DNA from: an uncultured Alphaproteobacteria bacterium
Lineage (GTDB): Bacteria; Pseudomonadota; Alphaproteobacteria; HIMB59
Assembly: GCA_902613185.1 (NCBI GenBank)
Contig: CACMGP010000001.1
Coordinates: forward strand, 124,001-188,000
Direction of reading: 5' to 3'
Length of the DNA stretch: 64,000 nucleotides
Shown here: one piece after another, positions 49,122 to 58,288 of the stretch
Numbering within the stretch: position 1 is the first letter of the stretch
Layout of the letters: each line of letters opens with the position of its first letter
The notes under the pieces: generated by a model
The model's input: only the letters and a program-made list of their open reading frames with translations
Told to the model about the DNA's origin: nothing
Databases searched by the model: none
Program-made: the position numbers and the translations under genes

Positions 49122-49127
49122 ACAAAT

Positions 49128-49205
49128 TGGGGCGAGTAAGGGGACTTGAACCCCCGACCTCCGGTACCACAAACCGGCGCTCTAACCAACTGAGCTACAC
49201 CCGCC
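49128..49205 (-). tRNA. tRNA-His (GTG)
   Basis: The acceptor GCGGGTG pairs with TACTCGC (with G-U pairs). The anticodon loop TTGTGGT gives anticodon GTG, and the T-loop is TTCAAGT. The discriminator is C73, and the base before position 1 is an encoded G (49205), the G-1:C73 pair that histidyl-tRNA synthetase requires. CCA is encoded at 49130-49128. It heads the minus-strand block and is divergent from glnB. Confidence 0.96.
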
Positions 49206-49210
49206 AAAAA

Positions 49211-49609
<399 letters not shown>

Positions 49610-49649
49610 TTTTTACACAAACCAAGTTAACAACTCAGGAGGTTATTAG

Positions 49650-51065
49650 ATGGACAAAAAATCATTACAAAAAATGATCGATGAAAATGGTATTAAGTAT
49701 ATTGATTTTAGATTTACAGATCCTTTAGGAACATGGCAGCACTTTTCAAACCATATTAATACATTTGAAATGGACGTATTTGAGGAGGGTATTGGTTTCG
49801 ACGGCTCTTCAATTAGATGTTTTCAGTCAATTGAAGCTAGTGACATGATATTAATTCCAGATATTGAGACTGCATTTGTAGATCCCTTTTTTACTGATCC
49901 TACTCTAGTTCTGATATGTGATATTCAAGATCCAATTACTGGACAAAAGTACGATAAAGATCCAAGATACGTTGCAAAAAAAGCAGAAGAATACGTTAAA
50001 ACCTCAGGAGTTGGTGATAGTATTTTTTTTGGACCAGAAGCTGAATTTTTTCTTTTCAATAATGTTCAAATTAACACGCACCCTCATCACTCCTCTTTTT
50101 CTGTTGACTCCGGTGAAGCCGTTTGGAATACAGGCACAGCCGAAGGTCCAAATCTAGGTTATAAAGTTAGAAATAAAGGTGGATACTTCCCATGCCCTCC
50201 TCATGACACTATGCAGGATGTTAGATCAGAAATGGTTAATCACATGGTTGCAATTGGTATGAGTGTTGAAGCGCAACACCACGAAGTTGCTACTGCTGGT
50301 CAATGTGAAATTGATTTAAAATTCGACACATTGGTTAAGATGGCCGATGATCTTCAAAAATATAAATACGTTGTAAGAAACACAGCAAAAAGTAATGGTT
50401 TAAGTGCTACTTTTATGCCAAAACCTCTTTCAAACGACAATGGTTCTGGAATGCATTGTCATCAAAGTATTTGGTCAAACGGTAAACCAGTATTTTATGG
50501 TGAAGGTGGATACGCTAATCTTAGTGATGAAGCAAAATTTTATATTGGTGGTTTGCTTAAGCACGCACCATCTTTATTAGCTTTTACAAATCCAACTATT
50601 AACTCTTATAAGAGATTAGTTCCAGGTTATGAGGCTCCAGTTAAGCTTGCATACTCTAATAGAAATAGAAGTGCTATATGTAGAATACCTGCATACTCAC
50701 CATCTCCTAAAGCAAAAAGAGTTGAGTTTAGATGTCCAGATGCAACTGCAAATGGTTATTTAGCATTTTCTGCTATGCTTATGGCAGGTTTAGATGGAAT
50801 CAAGAATAGAATTGATCCTGGTGAACCAATGGATAAAAATCTTTATGATTTACCTCCTGAAGAGCAATCTAAAGTAAAGGAAGTACCTGGTACTCTTGAG
50901 GAAGCGATTAATAATCTTGAGTCAAATCATGATTATCTTTTAGAGGGTAATGTGTTTACCAAAGATTTAATCGAGTCATATATCGAATACAAAAGAGAAG
51001 AAGAAATCGAACCAAATAAACTGCTAGTTACACCTGCAGAGTTCGACATGTATTACGATTACTAA
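49650..51065 (+). CDS. glnA: Glutamine synthetase, type I
   Basis: Assimilates ammonia into glutamine. The 471 residues match the adenylylated GSI-beta type: DGSSIRCFQSIEASDM, FGPEAEFFLFN (metal Glu), GQCEIDLKF, NGSGMHCHQS and NRSAICRIP. The modification site Tyr is at about residue 399 in NLYDLPPEE, matching Tyr397 of E. coli. A strong AGGAGG lies just before the ATG, 40 bases after glnB. The stop is one base from the end of the convergent glnE. Confidence 0.98.
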   Translation: MDKKSLQKMIDENGIKYIDFRFTDPLGTWQHFSNHINTFEMDVFEEGIGFDGSSIRCFQSIEASDMILIPDIETAFVDPFFTDPTLVLICDIQDPITGQKYDKDPRYVAKKAEEYVKTSGVGDSIFFGPEAEFFLFNNVQINTHPHHSSFSVDSGEAVWNTGTAEGPNLGYKVRNKGGYFPCPPHDTMQDVRSEMVNHMVAIGMSVEAQHHEVATAGQCEIDLKFDTLVKMADDLQKYKYVVRNTAKSNGLSATFMPKPLSNDNGSGMHCHQSIWSNGKPVFYGEGGYANLSDEAKFYIGGLLKHAPSLLAFTNPTINSYKRLVPGYEAPVKLAYSNRNRSAICRIPAYSPSPKAKRVEFRCPDATANGYLAFSAMLMAGLDGIKNRIDPGEPMDKNLYDLPPEEQSKVKEVPGTLEEAINNLESNHDYLLEGNVFTKDLIESYIEYKREEEIEPNKLLVTPAEFDMYYDY

Positions 51066-51066
51066 A

Positions 51067-53391
51067 CTAAATTAAAAGCAACCTGTCTAAATATTTTTTA
51101 TTATCTACTTTGGACGGGTTGCTAGTTAGATTTTCAAACATAAGCAACTCTCTTAAATAATCAATATCGTCACTATATGAAAACTCTTTATTATTTATGT
51201 GGTTGATGTCTTCTTTAATTTTAAAGAGTTGAAAAAGATCCTTATTATTTTTTAAAGGATTTTTTATATCTACTATTTTTAAAAAGTACTCATTATCAAT
51301 TTTAGAAAAGTTTGAAATAATTTGATTTTTCATTTTTGTAAAATACTTAACTAATTTTAGATTATTTGTTAAAAGACATACCTTCATAAAAGATAATTTA
51401 TGAAATGGTTCACTAGTCTTTGAATAAAATGAAAAGAAATTTTCAATATTAATAACTTGATCAGAGTCTCTATCAAAAGGTTTATTTCTATCGTCAATTA
51501 TAAGGATATTTGGATCAATATATTGTTTCATTATCGAGTAAAATCTCCTTACAATTTTAATATTATCTATGTGATTATTTTTGTTTGATTTATATATAAA
51601 AAAAATGTCTAAATCGGAAAAATTCGTAGCCATTTTGACACCGTAACTTCCAAATAAAATCGGTGTTAAGTCAGAGAAAATATTGCTTCTATTGACAATG
51701 TATTCATTTTTAACTAGTTCAAAAATATAAAAAATAAACTTTCTTACAGCGGTATTTCGTTTTTTGAGGAAGTCAGTATTTGTTATTTTTTTTGAAAGTA
51801 ACAAGTAATCTAAAAGGAATAAAATTTCATAAATATCCTGAATTGATTTTTTTAAATCTAAATCAAAATTATCAGAAAATTCTCTCAGCTTAAAAGTAGG
51901 TATGCCATAATTAAAAAAATAGACTAGTGACTCTATTAAAAAATGATTTTTGTAAATAAGATTTGTTAATTTTGAAGAATTCTCAAATATAAAAGCTAAC
52001 TCTAAAAAAATTTTATTATTGTATTTGTATAAAGCAGTTAAATGGACACCAGACTTATAATAGTTAATTAAATAGTCAAATTTTATAATTAGATCATCAC
52101 GTTTATTATGTGTTGATAAAATATTTATGAGACTTGAAATAGACTCTAAATAATCATTTTTTACTGTTTCTGAACTATTGATGTTCTCAGCTCGTTTTAG
52201 GAGACTATCGATAATTTTTTGGCTAGACTCATTAAATTTTTCACGTCGTAAACTTTCTCTATTTATTTTAGGAAAAAATAAACGCTGATATATTGTTTGA
52301 ATTTCAGATTTATGCTTCTCTAATTTGTTTGAAAAGTTATCTAATACTGCATTTAAATAGGTTTCATTAGAGTCAATTAAATTCTGAAAAGTATTCTTTT
52401 TTATATGTAAATAATTCTCAATTTTACGGAAGTAATAATATGCCTCTGTTATATTTTTTAAGTCATTTTTTGGAATTATATTTTCATGTTTTTTTAAATT
52501 TATAAGTAATTTATGAATATTACTCTCTTTAAGAGAATTTATTTTTCCAGACCAAAGAAGTTGGTTAAAATGTATTATATTTTCACAAGATCGAATAAAG
52601 CCATAAGAATTTTTTATATCTAGCTTTTGTTCAGTATTACTGGAGGCAAAAAGCTTTTTAATTTCATCTATAGCGTAATAGTCAAATGTTCTTCTAAATA
52701 AAAAACTTTTTATTGCTTCCTTAAATGAGAAATATTTTTGAATATCGCCACACAAAAAACTTGATCTATGAAATGCTAATCTCTCCCAATTTCTGCCAAC
52801 TGAAGTATAATAATTAATTGCTTGATCCATATCAGATATAATTAATGAATCACCAAAATCTGGTCGTAACCTTAAATCTATTTTATGAAAAAAAGACTCA
52901 GAAATATTCGATATGTCACTAATGGTTTTCTTTACAGATTTATTAAAATCTTGGAGTGAAATAGGACTATTTTTGGAGTCATAGAATATGATTATATCGA
53001 TATCAGAGGCAAAATTTAAATCTCTTACGCCAATTTTACCCATACCTAGAATAAAATAATATTTTTTTAAACTATTATTAAATGATCTGTATAGATTGAT
53101 ATTAATGATTTTACTTAAAATATTTTTGCATAAAACAGACCACAATCTTGATCCATTAGATTGAGAAATTAAATTTTGATGGATTGATATAAAAATTAAA
53201 TAAATAAGCTCATTTTTAAGTGTATTTATATTGAGAAAGTTAGTTGTAGAGGAATTAGAATATTTTTTTATATTACTTTTGTAGTGGTTAAGTATTAATT
53301 GAGCATCAACCTTTGAAACATCATAAGAATTATTAAGATATTCATATTTTGATAAGAAAGTTGAAGATTTATATAATCTATCTAACTCCAA
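51067..53391 (-). CDS. glnE: Bifunctional glutamine synthetase adenylyltransferase/deadenylylase
   Basis: GlnE adds AMP to, and removes it from, glutamine synthetase in response to PII. At 774 residues it is well short of E. coli GlnE (about 945). The N-terminal half keeps a clear nucleotidyltransferase site, GMGKIGVRDLNFASDIDIIIF, and IDLRLRPDFGDS with GRNWERLAF (deadenylylating half in E. coli). The C-terminal half is much more diverged: GSYGVKMATNFSDLDIFF keeps the two acidic residues, but the later segment reads DDRNKPFDRDS instead of the usual D-RLRPSG form. It overlaps dusA by 10 bases and ends tail to tail with glnA. Confidence 0.88.
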   Translation of the reverse strand: MELDRLYKSSTFLSKYEYLNNSYDVSKVDAQLILNHYKSNIKKYSNSSTTNFLNINTLKNELIYLIFISIHQNLISQSNGSRLWSVLCKNILSKIININLYRSFNNSLKKYYFILGMGKIGVRDLNFASDIDIIIFYDSKNSPISLQDFNKSVKKTISDISNISESFFHKIDLRLRPDFGDSLIISDMDQAINYYTSVGRNWERLAFHRSSFLCGDIQKYFSFKEAIKSFLFRRTFDYYAIDEIKKLFASSNTEQKLDIKNSYGFIRSCENIIHFNQLLWSGKINSLKESNIHKLLINLKKHENIIPKNDLKNITEAYYYFRKIENYLHIKKNTFQNLIDSNETYLNAVLDNFSNKLEKHKSEIQTIYQRLFFPKINRESLRREKFNESSQKIIDSLLKRAENINSSETVKNDYLESISSLINILSTHNKRDDLIIKFDYLINYYKSGVHLTALYKYNNKIFLELAFIFENSSKLTNLIYKNHFLIESLVYFFNYGIPTFKLREFSDNFDLDLKKSIQDIYEILFLLDYLLLSKKITNTDFLKKRNTAVRKFIFYIFELVKNEYIVNRSNIFSDLTPILFGSYGVKMATNFSDLDIFFIYKSNKNNHIDNIKIVRRFYSIMKQYIDPNILIIDDRNKPFDRDSDQVINIENFFSFYSKTSEPFHKLSFMKVCLLTNNLKLVKYFTKMKNQIISNFSKIDNEYFLKIVDIKNPLKNNKDLFQLFKIKEDINHINNKEFSYSDDIDYLRELLMFENLTSNPSKVDNKKYLDRLLLI

Positions 53392-54308
53392 ATGGCATTC
53401 CTCTCAAAATAATTTAGTAAGCCACTATAGTTATTAATAACTGAGATTTCTTTTTTTACTTTTTTGGAATTTGATATGTTACTAAGTGCAGTGAATATAC
53501 TTTTTTTTAATAAATTGATATTTAAATATTTGTAATGCTCTAATTCATTTATTGTATTAATTATTGAAGTTTTCTTCTTTTTGACATTCTCAAGATCTAA
53601 TTTTTCTAAAAAAAAGGCGTCTTTCGCAAATTGCCTACCAATCATAAATTGATTAATATTTTTTGACTGAAAAAATTTAACGATTTCTAAATCATTAACC
53701 TCACCATTAGGAATAAGTTCCATTTCAGGAAATTGATCACAACACTCTAAAAATAAATTGTAATTAATTTTTGGAATTGTTCTATTTTTTTTGGTATCTA
53801 AGTTCAAAACACCATTTCTACAATGTATAAATACTTTTTTAATTCCTATTTCATTAAACAATTTAAGATAATCAAAAATATAACTCTTATCCTCATTCAT
53901 GCCTAAACCAAGTCTACATTTTACCGATACATCTTTATTATATTTGATCAATTCATATAAACATTTTTTTACTAAGTCATACTTTTGAGTTAAAGCTAAA
54001 CCAAGCATATTTTCTTGGACTCTAGAACTTGGGCACCCTAAATTAAAATTTACATGTTTAATAATATCTACTTTATTTAAAATATTTATTGCTATTTTAA
54101 TTTCTTCAGGATCTGAGCCTGCAATTTGAATGGCGCTTTTATTATTTGTTAAAAAATGCTTGGTTATTGTTTTAGTCTCATTGTGGATGATTGCTTTATC
54201 CACTATCATTTCAGAAAAGGTAGTTACACTATTTCCATAAATGTTTTCCACTAAACTTCTAAAATAGCAGTCTGTGTAACCCATCATTGGTGCTAAATAA
54301 TAATTCAT
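53382..54308 (-). CDS. dusA: tRNA-dihydrouridine synthase, DusA-like
   Basis: Flavin enzyme that reduces uridines in the tRNA D-loop. The 308 residues start MNYYLAPMMGYTDCYFR, with the FMN-binding N-terminus. They continue with FNLGCPSSRVQ (catalytic Cys) and SVKCRLGLG. The DusA-type NRTIPKINY follows, then IPNGEV and MIGRQFAKD. NRTIPKINY is what separates DusA from DusB and DusC. It overlaps glnE by 10 bases and is divergent from hisI. Confidence 0.9.
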   Translation of the reverse strand: MNYYLAPMMGYTDCYFRSLVENIYGNSVTTFSEMIVDKAIIHNETKTITKHFLTNNKSAIQIAGSDPEEIKIAINILNKVDIIKHVNFNLGCPSSRVQENMLGLALTQKYDLVKKCLYELIKYNKDVSVKCRLGLGMNEDKSYIFDYLKLFNEIGIKKVFIHCRNGVLNLDTKKNRTIPKINYNLFLECCDQFPEMELIPNGEVNDLEIVKFFQSKNINQFMIGRQFAKDAFFLEKLDLENVKKKKTSIINTINELEHYKYLNINLLKKSIFTALSNISNSKKVKKEISVINNYSGLLNYFERNAIWS

Positions 54309-54374
54309 CGAAAAAATTCTTTTAATAATTGAAAAATACTTTAATAAAAGTAAAAATCATTAAAAATCAAGACA
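54309..54374. promoter_or_regulatory. Divergent intergenic region dusA/hisI
   Basis: These 66 AT-rich bases separate the divergent dusA and hisI and must hold promoters for both directions. On the plus strand TTGAAA (54329-54334) and TAAAAA (54351-54356) at 16-base spacing are a weak candidate for hisI-thrS. No clear consensus is seen on the minus strand. No hairpin or operator stands out. Confidence 0.3.
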
Positions 54375-54707
54375 TTGGAAAATTTCAACATAAATCAACT
54401 AGTTTTTAATTCTGATGGGCTAATACCTACAATTGCTCAAGAGAAGTCAACTAATGAAATTCTTATGATGGCCTATTCAAATAAAAATTCTATTGAAATG
54501 ACAGTAAAAACAAAAAAAGCTCACTTTTGGAGTAGAAGTAAAAAAAAATTATGGTTAAAAGGCGAAACTTCTGGCAATAAACTTAATATTATTAATATTT
54601 ATACTGATTGTGACAGTGACGCTTTAATTTATGAAGTTGAGCTTGAAGGAATTGGCGCTTGTCATACGGGTAAAAAAAGTTGTTTTTATAAAAAATTAGA
54701 ATTATGA
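54375..54707 (+). CDS. hisI: Phosphoribosyl-AMP cyclohydrolase
   Basis: Third step of histidine synthesis, opening the ring of phosphoribosyl-AMP. The 110 residues contain the full signature: FWSRSKKKLWLKGETSGN, the metal-binding DCDSDALIYEV, and ACHTGKKSCFYK with the two zinc-binding Cys. It is not fused to HisE, as normal for alphaproteobacteria. The first codon appears to be TTG. No other his gene is nearby. It overlaps thrS by 4 bases, so it heads a two-gene unit. Confidence 0.94.
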   Translation: MENFNINQLVFNSDGLIPTIAQEKSTNEILMMAYSNKNSIEMTVKTKKAHFWSRSKKKLWLKGETSGNKLNIINIYTDCDSDALIYEVELEGIGACHTGKKSCFYKKLEL

Positions 54708-56488
54708 GCGATATAATAGCATTTAAAGACTCGAATAATAATTATTGGGATACTGAAGTTGAAAATAGCACTCCCATTAAACCTAAATCTGATGATGCAT
54801 TAAATATAATGCGCCACGATATGGCTCATATTTTGGCTGAAGCTGTAATTACTCTTTTTCCAAATGCTAAACCAACTATTGGTCCTTTTATAAAGAACGG
54901 TTTTTATTATGACTTTGATATGGAAAGCACTCTATCAGATGATGACTTAGCTAATATAGAAAAAAAAATGAAAGAAATTCTCTCAGAGGGAAGAGACTTT
55001 TTAAAGAGGGCTGTAACTAAAAAAGAAGCATCAGAAATATTTAAGGATAATAAATATAAATTGGAACTTATTAATAATTTAGATAATTCCGATGAAATAA
55101 CACTTTACGAGCAAAAAAATTTTACTGACCTTTGTAAAGGCCCTCATCATAAAAGCACAAAAGATTACAATGCCAGCTTTAAAATAACAAATGTATCAGG
55201 GGCTTATTGGAGAGGTATTAGCACTAACAAAATGCTTCAAAGAATTTATGCAACTGCTTGGTATTCTGAAAAAGAACTTCGAGTTTATTTAAAAAATTTA
55301 GAAGAGGCTAAAGAAAGAAATCATAGAAGATTAGGCACTGATATGGGTTTGTTCCTTCTAACTGATTTATCAGCAGGGAATGTATTTTGGAAAGATAAAG
55401 GCTTAACATTGTATCAAAATATTGAAAAATATATTCGCTCTGAGCAACAAAAACTTAATTATTTTGAAGTAAAAACACCTGAGCTAGTATCAAATGAGCT
55501 TTGGATAAAGTCTGGTCATTGGGACAATTTTAAAGAAAATATGTTTACATCAGAAACTGACAACAAGACATTTGCACTAAAACCTATGAATTGTCCATGT
55601 CATATTGTTTTATTTAACTCTCAACTAATAACTTACAAAGATTTACCACTTAGATACTCGGAGTTTGGTAAGTGTCATAGATACGAACCCTCTGGAGCTC
55701 TAAATGGATTATTTAGGGTCAGAGGTTTTACTCAAGATGATGCCCACATATTTTGTTCTGCTGAACAAATATATGATGTTTGTAATGAGACAACCCTATT
55801 AATTGAGAGAGTGTATAAAAAGTTCGGATTTGAAAAAATAAAATATAATATTTCTACTCGCCCAGAAAAAAGTATTGGTACGCAAGAAAACTGGGACAAT
55901 GCAGAAAATCAGTTAAAAAAAGTTTTAAAAGACAACAATAAAGAATTTAATATTTTAGAGGGTGAAGGGGCATTCTATGGCCCAAAAATAGAATTTACAT
56001 TAGAGGACTCACTGGGTCGAGAATGGCAATGTGGAACGATACAAATTGACTTCAATCTCCCTGATAGATTGGGCGCAAAATACAAAGACAAAGATGACAA
56101 AAATCAAGTTCCAATAATGATACACCGAGCAGTTGTCGGATCTCTAGAAAGGTTTATAGCAATTATTCTTGAAAACACTAATGGCTGGCTTCCTTTATTT
56201 GTTACGCCCATACAACTTGCAATTCTCCCTGTGTCCGAAAAATTTGTTGATCATAGTAACCGAATTAAAGGGAAACTTCAAAAACTGGGAGTAAGAGTAA
56301 TTGTTGATGGATCTGATAACAAATTGGGTTATAAAATAAGAAATTCTGTTTCTAAAAAGATACCCTATTCTCTAGTAATGGGTGAGAAAGAGATTGAGTC
56401 AGACTCATTTACTCTAAGAAGTAATGAGGGTAAGAATACTTCTTTTGATGATATTAAAACTCTCTCAGATTTCTTTATCAGTAATTAA
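54704..56488 (+). CDS. thrS: Threonyl-tRNA synthetase lacking the TGS domain
   Basis: Class II synthetase that charges tRNA-Thr. The 594 residues contain the editing domain (zinc-type site RHDMAH and the CKGPH motif), the catalytic core (motif 2 RYSEFGKCHRYEPSG, MNCPCH, motif 3 HRAVVGSLERFIA) and the anticodon-binding domain. The protein begins only about 33 residues before LNIMRHDMAH, whereas E. coli ThrRS has a TGS domain of about 60 residues there. No upstream start could restore it without crossing hisI. The 4-base overlap with hisI fixes the ATG. Confidence 0.95.
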   Translation: MSDIIAFKDSNNNYWDTEVENSTPIKPKSDDALNIMRHDMAHILAEAVITLFPNAKPTIGPFIKNGFYYDFDMESTLSDDDLANIEKKMKEILSEGRDFLKRAVTKKEASEIFKDNKYKLELINNLDNSDEITLYEQKNFTDLCKGPHHKSTKDYNASFKITNVSGAYWRGISTNKMLQRIYATAWYSEKELRVYLKNLEEAKERNHRRLGTDMGLFLLTDLSAGNVFWKDKGLTLYQNIEKYIRSEQQKLNYFEVKTPELVSNELWIKSGHWDNFKENMFTSETDNKTFALKPMNCPCHIVLFNSQLITYKDLPLRYSEFGKCHRYEPSGALNGLFRVRGFTQDDAHIFCSAEQIYDVCNETTLLIERVYKKFGFEKIKYNISTRPEKSIGTQENWDNAENQLKKVLKDNNKEFNILEGEGAFYGPKIEFTLEDSLGREWQCGTIQIDFNLPDRLGAKYKDKDDKNQVPIMIHRAVVGSLERFIAIILENTNGWLPLFVTPIQLAILPVSEKFVDHSNRIKGKLQKLGVRVIVDGSDNKLGYKIRNSVSKKIPYSLVMGEKEIESDSFTLRSNEGKNTSFDDIKTLSDFFISN

Positions 56489-56505
56489 CTATTAAAAAGT
56501 TAATT
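56483..56505 (+). terminator. Weak hairpin at end of thrS
   Basis: AATTAACT (56483-56490) and AGTTAATT (56498-56505) form a perfect 8-bp stem with a 7-base loop, including the thrS stop codon. It is nearly all A-T and is followed by TATAAAATAAG instead of a U run, so terminator strength is doubtful. It lies in the only gap (41 bases) between thrS and the next plus-strand gene. Confidence 0.25.
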
Positions 56506-56529
56506 TATAAAATAAGTTAATTTCTTAAA

Positions 56530-57426
56530 ATGAGCGACCACATCAAGGCAGTAATTATAGTAGTTTTAAGTGGATTAATATGGAGTTTTGGACCGCTGGT
56601 GGTTAAAAATATGATAGACCCTCAAATCTATCAACTCCCCTACCTTGTTATTAGAGGGCTTACAGTTGCAATTATCATCGCCACATATCTTATTCTTAAT
56701 GAGCAAAAAGACTTTTTTATGAATGTAATCAAAATAGATAAAGTTTCTGTGATTGGTGGTCTTAGTCTAACAACAGCCATGGTTGGTTTTATTTATTCAA
56801 TAAGCAATACAACTGCCGCAGTTACTCTATTTATGTTGGCGTTAATGCCTTTTTTAGCATCATTAATTGCCCTAGTGTTTATTAATGAGAAAATCTCAAA
56901 ACAAAATTTTATAACTATGATTATTGCGTTTATTGGTGCTTTAATAATGATATATGCAAGTGCCTTTAGTGGATCGTTGTATGGATTAATTATGGGCTTT
57001 ATATCAAGTCTTGGCTTTGCAGCATTCACTGTTGCTTTGAGAAGCAAAAGTAACTTTAAAAAATTTTATATTTTAATTTATGCAGGAATTTTTTGCGCAG
57101 CTATTTCCGCCTTCTTAATGGTTTTTAATGATCAAGAAATCTATTTACCCTTCAGAAATATTCTTTTGAGTATGACTCATGGTTTGATCGTAGCAACTGG
57201 GCTTATCCTTTTTAGCATTGGTTCAAAACAATTACTTTCGGGAGAACTAACAATGCTATCTTTATTAGAAGTAGTTGGAGGAATTTTTTGGGCGTGGCTA
57301 CCTATTCTGGGTATCAATGAAACACCAGATATAAATACAATTATAGGAGGAATTATTATTTGCTTAGCTATCGCGATGAATTCATATCGTTTTGATAAAA
57401 ACAGGCTTCAAAATTTAATTAGATAG
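56530..57426 (+). CDS. EamA/DMT-family membrane transporter
   Basis: A 298-residue membrane protein with about ten hydrophobic helices in two repeats of five, the drug/metabolite transporter layout. Typical features are GLIWSFGPLVVKNM near the start, FMLALMPFLASLIALVFINEKIS at the end of the first repeat and GELTMLSLLEVVGGIFWAWL in the second. Substrates of such transporters cannot be read from sequence. Its 3' end overlaps that of the second EamA gene (opposite strand) by 8 bases. The pair share fold but little sequence identity. Confidence 0.85.
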   Translation: MSDHIKAVIIVVLSGLIWSFGPLVVKNMIDPQIYQLPYLVIRGLTVAIIIATYLILNEQKDFFMNVIKIDKVSVIGGLSLTTAMVGFIYSISNTTAAVTLFMLALMPFLASLIALVFINEKISKQNFITMIIAFIGALIMIYASAFSGSLYGLIMGFISSLGFAAFTVALRSKSNFKKFYILIYAGIFCAAISAFLMVFNDQEIYLPFRNILLSMTHGLIVATGLILFSIGSKQLLSGELTMLSLLEVVGGIFWAWLPILGINETPDINTIIGGIIICLAIAMNSYRFDKNRLQNLIR

Positions 57427-58276
57427 TAAGACCAACAACACCAATGAAAGTTAAAGAGATGCCTAAAGTTTGAATTTTAGATATTTTTTCTTTTAAAACT
57501 AGTCTAGCCAATAAAACCGTTACTAAACCAAAACCTGAAGAAATGACTACTGCAATACTCACTTTGTCAAAAGCATATGCAGAGACCAAACAAAAATAAC
57601 CTGTAGTTTCTAATATTCCTTGAAAAAATAAAATAGGAACTGCTTTTTTTGTCAGTGTTATTTTAGACTTCATAAAAAATAATAAGGAAGCAATACCCAA
57701 TAAGCTAAAAAATCTTACATATATAACAGCCTCAATTGGATTTAAAGAATTAGAGGCCTCTTGAGAAAAAATAAGACCCAAAGCCAGCATACCACTTGCC
57801 ATAAATGACACAATTAGAGACTCTTTTATCTGTTTTTTTGATAAACCTAGGCTTTCTTTAAAACTATCAGCGCTTATGGATACAAATATTGCGCCGGATA
57901 TTACAACAAGAGTGGCAATCCACTGAGTCAGTGTGGGTTCACTTCCTAAAAAAAATCTTATGACAAAAACAAAAAAGGGGTTGGTCGCTGTTATCGAGGC
58001 TACAATTGATACTGGTCCCATTTGAAGACCTCTGTATAAACAAAGAAGTCCAAACATTATTAAAATTCCTGATAGGAAACTATTACTCAAACCAATCGCG
58101 TTTGGAGAAAGACCACTTCCAAAAAAATAGAATAAAATTAAATAAAATATTGAGCCAACAACCAGCATCCAAAAAAGTGAATTTTTAAATCCAACTTCCT
58201 TTGATGAAAATCTAGCTAAAAAATCTCCAACACCAAAACTAAAAGCTGAGAGAATACCCAATAAGATTGCCATCAA
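57419..58276 (-). CDS. EamA/DMT-family membrane transporter
   Basis: A 285-residue protein with about ten membrane helices in two EamA repeats. Landmarks are GILSAFSFGVGDFLARFSSKE at the start, GPVSIVASITATNPFFVFVIRFFLGSEP in the first repeat, and AVVISSGFGLVTVLLARLVLKEKIS in the second. It lies 12 bases after sufA on the same strand, so it may be transcribed with the suf operon. No functional link to Fe-S assembly is known. The substrate is unknown. Confidence 0.85.
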   Translation of the reverse strand: MMAILLGILSAFSFGVGDFLARFSSKEVGFKNSLFWMLVVGSIFYLILFYFFGSGLSPNAIGLSNSFLSGILIMFGLLCLYRGLQMGPVSIVASITATNPFFVFVIRFFLGSEPTLTQWIATLVVISGAIFVSISADSFKESLGLSKKQIKESLIVSFMASGMLALGLIFSQEASNSLNPIEAVIYVRFFSLLGIASLLFFMKSKITLTKKAVPILFFQGILETTGYFCLVSAYAFDKVSIAVVISSGFGLVTVLLARLVLKEKISKIQTLGISLTFIGVVGLTI

Positions 58277-58288
58277 TATAACTAAAAT

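Noticed and set aside
49027-49170. Longer trigger factor reading starting at 49170
   Set aside because: It translates parts of tRNA-His and all of tRNA-Leu; the recognisable protein starts at the ATG 49026.
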